DNA of 64,000 nucleotides from Desulfobacteraceae bacterium (GTDB lineage Bacteria > Desulfobacterota > Desulfobacteria > Desulfobacterales > Desulfosalsimonadaceae), in the NCBI GenBank assembly GCA_014237465.1, contig JABZFM010000021.1:1-64000 (forward strand). The letters are read 5' to 3'. A program made the position numbers and the translations under genes. This document shows, one piece after another, positions 1-8,076 of this stretch (its first letter is position 1; each line of letters starts with the position of its first letter). The notes beneath the pieces are model-generated. The model was not told the DNA's origin and searched no databases. It worked only from the letters and a program-made list of their open reading frames with translations.

Positions 1-20
1 CCCCCCCCCCCCCCCCCCCC
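1..20. other. Poly-C run at the window start
   Basis: Twenty consecutive C residues open the window and run directly into coding sequence from base 21. No comparable homopolymer occurs elsewhere in the 64 kb. The most likely reading is a contig end or assembly artefact rather than biology, so sequence left of base 21 should not be trusted. Confidence 0.75.
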
Positions 21-923
21 AATACTGATTACGAAAGGTATTACCCGAAATATGTAGATTCAAAAGAGTCTTTGACTGCCATTCAATTTAGAGATCTCCA
101 GGCGGTAAGAAAAGCTGAACGGGTCATCTGGTTGAAATGGCCGATATCGCATGAAACAATTCCATACGGACGATTGCAGATTCAAAAGCTCGATATCTAT
201 AAGTTGCCGGGAGATGCTCATGACCCGGTAATATTTTTTATACATGCAGGTAATGAGGATAAAGAAACGGTTACATTTGCGGCTCACACCTGGCTGTCTT
301 TGGGCTATACCGTCGTCTCCATCAATCACCGCTGCGCGCCGGAAAATTCATTTCCTGAAATGGTTGAAGATTGCAATATGGCATTAAAATGGGTAATGGA
401 CCATATTCAGGACCATGGTGGAGACCCGGAGAATCTCGCGGTAACGGGTTTTTCATGCGGCGGGCATATGGCCGCCCTGCTGGTGACGGACACAAAATCG
501 CACGAAAAATATGGGATTGACATTAGTAAGGTAAAATGCTGGTTTCCCATGAGCGGTTTTTACGATATGGACTTAAAAGAAAATTTGATATCTCCCGTGA
601 TTAAACAATATATCGAATGGATATGCGTTCCTTATAAACAAGCCGCTTCTCCGTCAGCGATGACAACCGGAAAAGAGCCGCCCTGTTTGATCGTTCATGG
701 CGGCGATGACTGGTGTGTGCCGAAAACAAATGCGGTTTCACTATATAACCAATTAGACAAAGAAAAAACAACACTGGCCATCATCAAAGGCTATATGCAC
801 GCCAATATTTTTTATTGTTATTTAAATTCGGATCATGAGCCCGCCAAATTAATCAAAAACTTTCTGGCGACCCACCTTCCAACCAAGCAGAACCCGAAAC
901 CGGAAAAAGGGTACAAGAAATAA
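21..923 (+). CDS. Alpha/beta hydrolase (esterase/lipase-like), 5' end missing
   Basis: The protein belongs to the alpha/beta hydrolase fold, close to Aes/BD-FAE-type carboxylesterases. The nucleophile elbow reads GFSCGGH (Ser nucleophile). A later HGGDDWCVP supplies the acid residue and the His in GYMHANIF completes a plausible triad. The oxyanion segment is FFIHAGNE instead of the usual HGGG, so substrate preference may differ. The frame is open back to the C run at base 21, and no ATG precedes the conserved region. The first usable start is a TTG at 72, so the gene is probably truncated by the sequence edge. It converges on the minus-strand operon that ends at 1001. The natural substrate cannot be told; an acetyl or feruloyl esterase acting on glycans is one possibility. 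Confidence 0.8.
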   Translation, partial: NTDYERYYPKYVDSKESLTAIQFRDLQAVRKAERVIWLKWPISHETIPYGRLQIQKLDIYKLPGDAHDPVIFFIHAGNEDKETVTFAAHTWLSLGYTVVSINHRCAPENSFPEMVEDCNMALKWVMDHIQDHGGDPENLAVTGFSCGGHMAALLVTDTKSHEKYGIDISKVKCWFPMSGFYDMDLKENLISPVIKQYIEWICVPYKQAASPSAMTTGKEPPCLIVHGGDDWCVPKTNAVSLYNQLDKEKTTLAIIKGYMHANIFYCYLNSDHEPAKLIKNFLATHLPTKQNPKPEKGYKK

Positions 924-924
924 A

Positions 925-974
925 CCGGCGGGAGTTCTTCTCATTCCCAGGGTCTGCCCGGGAATACCTGCCGG
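925..974 (-). terminator. Nested hairpin between convergent genes, likely terminator
   Basis: Arms CCGGCGGG (925-932) and CCTGCCGG (967-974) enclose an inner stem (943-965) in which ATTCCC-A-GGG pairs with CCCGGGAAT. Read on the minus strand, the hairpin is followed by a U-rich stretch, which suits termination of the operon ending at 1001. On the plus strand there is no clear T run. The assignment is structural only. Confidence 0.45.
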
Positions 975-1000
975 AGGCCTTGCCCCTTGTTATATGCCGG

Positions 1001-2839
1001 TTAAGGGTTTTTTGGACTGTTTTCTGACCTTTTCGGCAAATTGTTGTCCACATAGCATCGAATGATGTGGTCCTTTGATATCTTAAACGTGGACGCCGGC
1101 GTCATATGGGTTTTGACATAGTTTGAAATCGGATCCGGGGATGACATGAAATCAAATTCTTTGGAGGAAATAGACACAGTGCCCTGTTCAAGTGAAACTG
1201 GAAAAAGCTTCAACTTCAGTTCAAAAATAAACGCAATTTTCGGTTCACGACCCCTTTGCTCCATTTTTTTAATGCATTTTTCGTAATAACTTCTGGGCTT
1301 TTCAAAGGTAATGAATGTGTCGTCAAGGGATGGCCGTAGCCTGGTTATCATGTGCACCATCGGCGACACAACATATGAAATGGCGTAATCATCCAGCTGA
1401 GTGAAGGCCTTTGCGTTGGCGATCAGCCAGTCATAGAGCTTGGAATATACTTGATTGGTGTAAATGCCTCTGCCGAAACCGGTTTCTATTTTCACATTCG
1501 TCAGTCTGGGTTGAACATCAAAAAAAGTGAAGTTCCAGTCGTGTCGGGCTGTTGTATAATAGAAAGGCCCTAGAAGCAGTGTTAATATCAGTATCGCGAC
1601 CGGATGTTGGTATCTCATGTTTTTTAATTGTGATGTCAACATGTAAGAGATGGCCACTACGGAGGGAATGGCGCTTTGTGCCACCGACACGGCCCCCAGG
1701 CCTGAAAATACGCCCATCGTCAACGAGCAAATTGTAAAGGGAACCATCAAAATGATGGAAAGCTCCTCTTCCTTGCTGAATATTTTTTTTAAAATATATT
1801 TCCGTATCGTATGCATCCAGAAAAGAATAGTGAATGACATGAGCAGTGATGAAAACCACATCGGCTTACCAAACCCGCCTTTATAGTAGGGCACCAGGAA
1901 GACGAAAAGCGACGTGTTGATTATTAAAAAAATGATCAGGGACAGGAGCGCGCATCCTGCGGTGAAAAACTGAACCGGCAGTTTTTTTATTGCAACAAAA
2001 AACAGCGATAAAAAAACCATGGATATCGTTATTTGTTTGATGAACTCCCAGTTGATGTTGATTAACCCCCCGGAAACAGAGGGCATGGATAAAACAACGT
2101 CCAGGGAGTCGAAGATGTTTAATAAATACGATTTGTTGAATACCGCGAGAAACAATATCCAACAAACCGCAAAGGGGAATAGGACATACAATAAATCCTT
2201 GGAAGTAAAAGGATAATCTTTAGATTTGAATTTGCGGGAAAGTACGAGAATAATTATGGGCGATAAAATAATAAGGCCTAAATGGAGCAGGCTCAGGCTC
2301 ATCAGCCAGAGACACAAACCAGACAATACATATGAAATTTTTTTAATCGCTGTGTTTTCGGATTGAAAGCCAAAGAGCATGAAAGACAGGTAAAGCACGA
2401 GAAATAAGTGGGGATATGTCTGGTAATACAAGTTCGAAATCATACCCACCGGGTCCAGCCCGGTAAACGCAAACAGCGAAAATACAAACGGCAGCCAGGC
2501 GTATTGCCGGCTCTGCCGAAAAAGCGCGACGCTGAATATCAGCAGTGAGGCAAGGGTCAGTATGAATTGAATCTGCCGCAATTGAAGCAAAGAAATGTCC
2601 GGATAAATTTTAAAGATGATGCGGGTGATCAGCGTATAATGCGCCAACGCCCCGGTGATTTTGTCTTGAAGAAAATGGTCGCCTGCAGCAAGCCGCCAGC
2701 TTTCTGTCGCGTGATAACCCTCATCAATGAAATTAAATCCGTACTGGAGCTTGATCCAGCCGAAACAGGCAACAGCCGTAAACAGTATCATACCGATTAT
2801 AAAAATCGGCATCTGGTAATCTGATGGCCTTGTTTCCAA
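1001..2839 (-). CDS. GT-C-like polytopic membrane glycosyltransferase, paralog A
   Basis: A 612-residue protein with about ten hydrophobic segments. After the first helix comes KLQYGFNFIDEGYH (residues 30-43), whose Asp-Glu pair sits where GT-C enzymes carry the catalytic acidic motif of the first external loop. A soluble C-terminal part contains FGRGIYTNQVYSKLYDWL and MVHMITRLRPSLDDTF. The same blocks recur in the proteins at 9873-11744 and 14339-16201, so these are three paralogs. I infer transfer of a sugar from a polyprenyl-phosphate carrier outside the membrane, as in Gtr or ArnT systems. The TTG start at 2839 is preferred because AGGGG lies about six bases upstream; an ATG at 2812 is the alternative. 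This is the last gene of module 1. The acceptor is unknown. Confidence 0.7.
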   Translation of the reverse strand: METRPSDYQMPIFIIGMILFTAVACFGWIKLQYGFNFIDEGYHATESWRLAAGDHFLQDKITGALAHYTLITRIIFKIYPDISLLQLRQIQFILTLASLLIFSVALFRQSRQYAWLPFVFSLFAFTGLDPVGMISNLYYQTYPHLFLVLYLSFMLFGFQSENTAIKKISYVLSGLCLWLMSLSLLHLGLIILSPIIILVLSRKFKSKDYPFTSKDLLYVLFPFAVCWILFLAVFNKSYLLNIFDSLDVVLSMPSVSGGLININWEFIKQITISMVFLSLFFVAIKKLPVQFFTAGCALLSLIIFLIINTSLFVFLVPYYKGGFGKPMWFSSLLMSFTILFWMHTIRKYILKKIFSKEEELSIILMVPFTICSLTMGVFSGLGAVSVAQSAIPSVVAISYMLTSQLKNMRYQHPVAILILTLLLGPFYYTTARHDWNFTFFDVQPRLTNVKIETGFGRGIYTNQVYSKLYDWLIANAKAFTQLDDYAISYVVSPMVHMITRLRPSLDDTFITFEKPRSYYEKCIKKMEQRGREPKIAFIFELKLKLFPVSLEQGTVSISSKEFDFMSSPDPISNYVKTHMTPASTFKISKDHIIRCYVDNNLPKRSENSPKNP

Positions 2840-2854
2840 TGGTATCCCCTGATT

Positions 2855-3688
2855 TTATTTTTTGCCTGTTATAAGAAACCCACTGGCGATTTTTTCAGCA
2901 TTTGGAAAATGAACGAGCAGAACATCCGCCAGTTTGATTGGCGCTGTAATTACCATCAGAAGCATGAAGAGGATGTCATGGATTGTCCTGCTGCCAAATG
3001 AAAAGAGAATCGCCAGCCATTCCTGGACCACCCACAGCATGCCGGATGTGGGGCCGGCACCAATTGTAACATCGGCTTGACAAAAGATTTGAAAACAATG
3101 CCTGACGCCTTCAATTGACCATCGGTGAAAATCCCACGGTGCCGCGTGAAAGGGTTGAATAAAAGGTAAAAAACAAAAAAAATCTCCATCTTTTTTTAGC
3201 ATCCGGTGCATCTCGCGTATGATTGTTTCAGGATTTGCGACATGTTCCAGCATGGCCGTGTTGATGATCACATCCACCGAATGGTCTTTAATCGGTAGAT
3301 CAACGGCATCAGCAACAATATCGACCTCATTGAATGTGAAAATATCAATATTGATGATATCTGTCCGGTTGCTCAGTATGGCTGGTCCGCTGCCAAGATT
3401 GACGATTATTTTTGTCTCATCATGCCTTTCCAGCAGGGACTTTAATCGGCCTTTAAATGTGGCGCTGGCCATGACCGGAGCGAAAATTTTGAGCAAAAAG
3501 TAATAGGTACGGCTGAATCTTTTAAGGAATCCCTGGATGTCTGCCAAAAATCCGTTGCCTGCACTGTTGCTGGGACTTCGATCATCCGGCAGAAAACAGA
3601 ATGCGTGGTTCTGGATCGTAAACGGTCTTTCAGGCTTGCGGATCTGATCGATTTTCTGTTTTTTGAGAGGTTTCAATCGTGTCACCAC
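2855..3688 (-). CDS. Class I SAM-dependent methyltransferase
   Basis: The central part matches a Methyltransf_11-type Rossmann fold. Motif I is VNLGSGPA, followed by an acidic strand end (INIDIF), then DLPIKDHSVDVIINTAMLEH, typical of motifs II-III in small-molecule methyltransferases. A hydrophobic segment near the C-terminus may be a membrane anchor. The start is GTG at 3688 and overlaps the stop of the wecE-like gene by seven bases, showing translational coupling. In this context it probably methylates a sugar or the glycan made by module 1. The position modified cannot be deduced. Confidence 0.75.
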   Translation of the reverse strand: MVTRLKPLKKQKIDQIRKPERPFTIQNHAFCFLPDDRSPSNSAGNGFLADIQGFLKRFSRTYYFLLKIFAPVMASATFKGRLKSLLERHDETKIIVNLGSGPAILSNRTDIINIDIFTFNEVDIVADAVDLPIKDHSVDVIINTAMLEHVANPETIIREMHRMLKKDGDFFCFLPFIQPFHAAPWDFHRWSIEGVRHCFQIFCQADVTIGAGPTSGMLWVVQEWLAILFSFGSRTIHDILFMLLMVITAPIKLADVLLVHFPNAEKIASGFLITGKK

Positions 3689-4827
3689 TTTTTGAAAAAT
3701 TTTTTGATGACTTCAACTACGATTTCCACATCCCCATTCGTCATTTCATAAAACAGCGGCAGCCGTATCAGGCGTTCGCAGAGATCATCCGTGCATTTTA
3801 ATGTGCCGCCGGGCCTGCCATACTTTTTCCCGGCCGGGGATGAATGGAGCGGAATATAATGAAAAATGGTGAAAACACCTCTGTCCTTTAGGTGTTGTAT
3901 CAAGCGGGTTCGTGTTTCAGGGGTGTTTGTAATTATATAAAAAAGATGGCCATTGTGCGAACCGACAGCCGGGTCGATGGCCGGCAATCGGATCAGGTTT
4001 TGGTCTTCGAGCGGGCGCAGCAATTCATAATATAAGTTAAAAATCTGTGCCCTCCGTGAGTTGATCTTATTTGCCTGTTCGAGTTGCGCATAAAGAAATG
4101 CTGCGGTCAATTCTCCTGGCAAATAGGATGACCCAATATCCATCCAGGTGTATTTATCCACTTCACCCCGGAAAAATTGTTTTCGATTGGTCCCTTTTTC
4201 CCAGATGAATTCGGCCCGTTCAATATATTTTTCCCTGTTTATCATCAGCGCCCCGCCTTCTCCGCTGATAATGTTTTTGGTTTCATGAAAACTGATAGCC
4301 CCAAAATCACCGATGGTGCTAAGATGTCTCTCTTTATAATTGGAGAGCAGAGCCTGGGCCGCGTCTTCTATGACAAAAAGCCCATGCCTGGCTGCAATAT
4401 CCATGATTTCGTCCATAGCACAAGGATTGCCTGCGTAATGGACGGGAACAATGGCCTTTGTTTTTGGCGTAATGGCGGCTTCGATCCTCGTTTCATCAAT
4501 GTTGAGGGTATCCGGCCGGATATCAACAAAAACAGGAACCCCACCCCGCAGCACAAACGCATTGGCCGTTGAGACAAACGTGTAGGACGGCATGATGATT
4601 TCATCGCCGGGTGAAATATCACACAGCATCGTTGCCATCTCGAGGGCCGCAGTACACGAATGGGTTAGCAGTGCCTTGCGGCAGCCGAGGTTTTCCTCCA
4701 GCCATGTCTGACATTTTTTAGTGAAAGGGCCATCACCGGCGATTTGACGATTCTCAATAACAGCTTGCGCAATATAAAACAATTCTTTGCCGACGATGAA
4801 TGGCTTATTAAAGGGAATGTTGTTCAC
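3682..4827 (-). CDS. wecE: dTDP-4-amino-4,6-dideoxygalactose transaminase (WecE/RffA type)
   Basis: A DegT/DnrJ/EryC1-family PLP aminotransferase very like enterobacterial WecE along its length: SCTAALEMATMLCDI, VIMPSYTFVSTANAFVLRG (here IIMPSYTF), PVHYAGN, FHETKNI with the PLP lysine, GTNRKQFFRGEVDKYTW and FHYIPLHSSPAG. WecE converts dTDP-4-keto-6-deoxyglucose to dTDP-4-amino-4,6-dideoxygalactose using glutamate. I place the start at GTG 4827 because GAGAGG lies seven bases upstream and the product then begins N-N-I-P-F-N-K-P, aligning with the usual MIPFN start. A TTG at 4866 would add thirteen residues. The acetyltransferase-like gene just upstream probably acts on the product. No rmlA or rmlB is present in the window. 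Confidence 0.88.
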   Translation of the reverse strand: MNNIPFNKPFIVGKELFYIAQAVIENRQIAGDGPFTKKCQTWLEENLGCRKALLTHSCTAALEMATMLCDISPGDEIIMPSYTFVSTANAFVLRGGVPVFVDIRPDTLNIDETRIEAAITPKTKAIVPVHYAGNPCAMDEIMDIAARHGLFVIEDAAQALLSNYKERHLSTIGDFGAISFHETKNIISGEGGALMINREKYIERAEFIWEKGTNRKQFFRGEVDKYTWMDIGSSYLPGELTAAFLYAQLEQANKINSRRAQIFNLYYELLRPLEDQNLIRLPAIDPAVGSHNGHLFYIITNTPETRTRLIQHLKDRGVFTIFHYIPLHSSPAGKKYGRPGGTLKCTDDLCERLIRLPLFYEMTNGDVEIVVEVIKKFFKKW

Positions 4828-4947
4828 ATTTAGCCTCTCAAATATATGGGAGCAATTGTTGTCCAACAGAACAGATCGCAGATGGACAACAACAGGGCAA
4901 CTTTTTTAATATTCTTCGAATTTGTCAATATCTTGATTTTTCAAACT

Positions 4948-5514
4948 TCAATGTTTTGCCCCCCTATATACTGTGGCAGCCTTGATAAACGTCCCATCAG
5001 GAACATCAACATGGTCAGCTACAACGGCACCTGCCCCGACAAAACAGCTTTCACCAACGTTCGCAAAACCGCAAATCGTTGCAGATGGTGAAATGAATGT
5101 ATTTTTGGAAATTCTGCTGTCGTGGTTGACCACAACCCCCGGCCAAAGAACAGCGGCTTTGCAAATCACGGCATTGAAATCAACAGTTGCATTTGCCATC
5201 ACGATTGCCCCTTCGTGAATGTTGGCGGGATTCCTGACATATGCATTACGGTGAATCAGAGTTGCCACTTTGAAGCCGGCTGATTTGATACGCTTGAACG
5301 CATCAAGACGTCCCCGCAGATTTTTATATCCAATTCCAAGAACGATTTCATGGTCGGAGGGGTGATAACGATCAATAACATCTGCAAAGGGGCCGACGAT
5401 CATATCGTCTGCCCTGAAATCATTAATGAAACCGCTGAAGCGCATCTCGTGGAGTTCAAGAAAATCTTTCAGAACCAATGCAAAATCGTTCGATCCGTAA
5501 ATCAGGTAATTCAT
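4948..5514 (-). CDS. NeuD/PglD-type sugar O/N-acetyltransferase
   Basis: Residues 1-80 form a small nucleotide-sugar-binding Rossmann-like domain (MNYLIYGSNDFALVL). Residues 85-188 form a left-handed beta-helix of hexapeptide repeats (for example AIVMANATVDFNAVICKAAV) ending in FVGAGAVVADHVDVPDGT. This is the architecture of PglD/NeuD acetyltransferases that use acetyl-CoA. Next to a WecE-type transaminase, the simplest role is N-acetylation of the 4-amino group, giving dTDP-Fuc4NAc; that is inference. The ATG overlaps the upstream gene stop by four bases (ATGA). The 120-base gap to wecE holds no recognised signal. Confidence 0.78.
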   Translation of the reverse strand: MNYLIYGSNDFALVLKDFLELHEMRFSGFINDFRADDMIVGPFADVIDRYHPSDHEIVLGIGYKNLRGRLDAFKRIKSAGFKVATLIHRNAYVRNPANIHEGAIVMANATVDFNAVICKAAVLWPGVVVNHDSRISKNTFISPSATICGFANVGESCFVGAGAVVADHVDVPDGTFIKAATVYRGAKH

Positions 5515-6311
5515 AATGTCCTTAATCCGGCAAAAGTACGGTCAACCGTCTCGGAAAAGTCTAAAATCATATCACCCCAAATACCGTCGGCCAGTTCATG
5601 ATGAGCCTGCCCGATATCGATCATGGGCGCCCCAATGACCCCTTCGACGGAACGCAATTCCATCGGCATACCCGGGAGATCAATGTCCGGTAAAGTAGTT
5701 TTGCCATAGCAATTACTGAAATTCTCCAGGGCCGTAAGCACGTCGGGCCTGAAGAAATCCGTTCCTAATACCTTATACAGAAGCAGAAACTCGCGGTAGT
5801 CTGCATGTTTTCCTTCCAAGGAACCCAGCCAACGCTGAAACACTCCACTAAGGCGCGAAACGCCTAGGACAATGATTGGCCGCACGTCGCCTCCTAGCTC
5901 GAACTGTTTTTGATTGAACTGAAAGGCTATCTCGATCAGAGACGGCTCAGCCGGACCATGCATGCAGATTATCACCAGGGCATCGAAACTGTGACGCAAT
6001 ATTGAATGGCAGACTTCTGCGCTGTAAGACCGGAATACATCTTCAGCAACCGTTGTTGACCCGGGATAATTGGCATTGGAGCGCGATGGGGAAAAAGCAA
6101 TCCCGGGGTAGACAATCCCGTCATTATCTTTGCCGTTCCGGAAAGTGCTGAGATCCTCGGCAAGCTTTTTAGCCACCAGAGTGTCTGTTCCCATGGGAAG
6201 AATCGGCCCATGCTGTTCCGTGCATCCAACCGGAAGATATGCTATTCGCAAAGACGCAGTTCTGGCCAAAACCGTTTCAACCTGCTTATATGAAGAATTT
6301 TCCGCGTTCAT
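5511..6311 (-). CDS. Creatininase-family protein with altered metal motif
   Basis: The N-terminus carries the creatininase signature YLPVGCTEQHGPILPMGTD (residues 25-43), including Glu, His and Asp that normally bind metal. The His usual in GPHLPLGTD is Ile here. The later NGHGGN-type motif is replaced by ICMHGPAEP, and the region normally reading HAGExET is GKHADYREF, so part of the metal site may be missing. Family members hydrolyse cyclic amides or small peptides (creatinine amidohydrolase, FAPy deformylase ArfB, MftE). Its position in a four-base-overlap operon with a methyltransferase and a radical SAM enzyme suggests a tailoring role or an amidohydrolase on an amino-sugar acyl group. 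The function is not known. Confidence 0.75.
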   Translation of the reverse strand: MNAENSSYKQVETVLARTASLRIAYLPVGCTEQHGPILPMGTDTLVAKKLAEDLSTFRNGKDNDGIVYPGIAFSPSRSNANYPGSTTVAEDVFRSYSAEVCHSILRHSFDALVIICMHGPAEPSLIEIAFQFNQKQFELGGDVRPIIVLGVSRLSGVFQRWLGSLEGKHADYREFLLLYKVLGTDFFRPDVLTALENFSNCYGKTTLPDIDLPGMPMELRSVEGVIGAPMIDIGQAHHELADGIWGDMILDFSETVDRTFAGLRTL

Positions 6312-7147
6312 TTTTGCGCAATAATCCTTAAATATTTAAACAAATGCCGGGTCAACGGCAGCTGCTCATTGAGAATACGACTGATTTGCTCCGCACAATC
6401 ACATATGTCAGCTGAGTGGATGACGTACGCCTCGCCGATATACCATTCATAAAAGACCTTGACTTCGGAAAAACCGATGTCATAGAGCAATTTTTCAAGC
6501 TCTTCGGCCTTGAAACCGCCGCTATCGTGCTTCAGGATTTCAGCCGTACACAGCATGTCGGGGGGAATTCCGAATTTCTCCTCCAGTTCGCGATCCTTGT
6601 ATCGAACAGCATCAAACTCCCGTTGAACAATCGGCGAATATTTTTTACCTTCCGGTAGATTACGGATTGCTTCCCAGAAATAGTAATTGGGGTCCGTATC
6701 CGTGTATAAGTACCCCCCCTGTTTCAGTACCCTGAAGGCCTCTGCGAATGCTGGCTTAAGGGCGTGAAGGTGATGGATTACTGCATATGCCGTCGCTACG
6801 TCAAATGATGCGTCAGGAAACGGCATGCGTTCAACTTCGGCGACTTTAACCGAAATTTCGCAGGTCTCGGCTTTTTGGTTCACTTTCTCAAGCATTGCCT
6901 CGGTGATGTCAATCCCGGTAATTCTGCGGAAATGACGCTTAGCTATGTCAATGATGAACCCCATCCCGCAACCGATATCAAGCAGCGAACCGTTACCGGC
7001 CATTTTTGCCAGTTCCATGAGGATGCCCTCAACCCGTTTCTGGTTCTCCGGGCGGTAATGTGGTTCAGTTTCCTTATAGACTTCTGCAAGCCTGGTATGC
7101 AGATCAATATTTGCCTGCAATACCTGGTCTCTGGTAATCATCTTCAT
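6308..7147 (-). CDS. Class I SAM-dependent methyltransferase
   Basis: A clear Methyltransf_11/25 core: motif I LLDIGCGMGF at about residue 56, ITGIDITEAML, ERMPFPDASFDVATAY and RVLKQGGYLYTDTDPNYYF. The C-terminal third (about 100 residues) is helical and has no recognised domain; it may select the substrate. It overlaps both neighbours by four bases, in one translationally coupled series from 9.7 kb to 4.9 kb. Likely substrate: a nucleotide- or lipid-linked sugar of module 1, or the product of the adjacent radical SAM enzyme. An ATG two codons in (7141) is an alternative start. Confidence 0.78.
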   Translation of the reverse strand: MKMITRDQVLQANIDLHTRLAEVYKETEPHYRPENQKRVEGILMELAKMAGNGSLLDIGCGMGFIIDIAKRHFRRITGIDITEAMLEKVNQKAETCEISVKVAEVERMPFPDASFDVATAYAVIHHLHALKPAFAEAFRVLKQGGYLYTDTDPNYYFWEAIRNLPEGKKYSPIVQREFDAVRYKDRELEEKFGIPPDMLCTAEILKHDSGGFKAEELEKLLYDIGFSEVKVFYEWYIGEAYVIHSADICDCAEQISRILNEQLPLTRHLFKYLRIIAQK

Positions 7148-8076
7148 CGGCTTTCCACCTTTTCAGGATAGAAGAAATATGATCGTCCGGCAAGCCAATC
7201 CTTACAGGATTTGCAAGGTTCGAAATCATAATCTCCTTTCCAGTGGCGTTTTCTTCTTTCTGCCAGCGCCCCGTCCCACACCTCCTTGATGGTATTTGCG
7301 TTGAGATTACCAGGGGAGTGAGAACCCTCATAGTCGGCATCGCATTGAGAAAAGGATCCATCCCAATGGATCGATACGGTACGGGTAAGCCATGCACAGG
7401 GAAAGCGCTCGGTTTTTTTTGCGACATTATCAAGCAATGAAGACTGGATAGCGTTTCCCCATCCCAACTTCGGTCGAATTTTCACTATCGCTCCTCGTTC
7501 CAGCCAGTGAGTCTTAAACGTTTCGACCTCATGTTCATTTTCATCCATAACGATGAACTGGGTAATCACATCCAGGTGTTCATTGTTATTTTTCTCCTTG
7601 ATATCAAGTAAGCGTTCGACGTTGCTACGTACACATTCGAAATCACCCCCAACTCGAATCTTGTCATAAACCGCCTTCGACGCGGCATCGATACTTATCA
7701 ATATCTTATCAAGACCACTCTCCACCAGCTTCCCGGCAAGATTCCCAATCATAAGGTTTGCATTTGTGTTCAGGCATATTTCTTTGATGTCCTTTTCTTT
7801 CGCATATCGAATAAGCTCAACAATCTGCTCCCCAAGCATGAGCGGTTCCCCCATTATTGCCAGCCAAATCCGTGCTTGAGGATTTTCTTTTGCAGTCTCG
7901 TCGACTATTTTTTGAAATGTGCTGAAATCCATATTCCCCTTGGCCCGTTTCAAATTCGGGTAAGGACACATTATACACCTCAGATTGCAATATCCGGTAA
8001 CTTCTACGATGATGTCCACTGGAAATCGATATTCCTCCAGGGTTTTCTTCACCCCTTCGAGGTTTGGTTTAATCAT
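7144..8076 (-). CDS. Radical SAM protein with SPASM-like C-terminus
   Basis: The CxxxCxxC cluster motif is CNLRCIMC (residues 30-37), binding the SAM-cleaving 4Fe-4S cluster. It is followed by GEPL, a SAM-contact strand (ICLNTNANLM) and ILISIDAASKAVYDKIR. The C-terminal part has a SPASM-type cysteine set: FPCAWL, WDGSFSQCDADYEG, and FEPCKSCKDW with an auxiliary-cluster look. Such enzymes in surface-polysaccharide loci often modify sugars or amino acids, and relatives modify peptides. No precursor peptide is visible beside it. Overlaps of four and eight bases with its neighbours show it belongs to the module 1 operon. Confidence 0.85.
   Translation of the reverse strand: MIKPNLEGVKKTLEEYRFPVDIIVEVTGYCNLRCIMCPYPNLKRAKGNMDFSTFQKIVDETAKENPQARIWLAIMGEPLMLGEQIVELIRYAKEKDIKEICLNTNANLMIGNLAGKLVESGLDKILISIDAASKAVYDKIRVGGDFECVRSNVERLLDIKEKNNNEHLDVITQFIVMDENEHEVETFKTHWLERGAIVKIRPKLGWGNAIQSSLLDNVAKKTERFPCAWLTRTVSIHWDGSFSQCDADYEGSHSPGNLNANTIKEVWDGALAERRKRHWKGDYDFEPCKSCKDWLAGRSYFFYPEKVESR

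Noticed and set aside
4177-4572. Plus-strand 131-codon frame antisense to wecE
   Set aside because: It lies wholly inside a well conserved aminotransferase gene and has no domain features.
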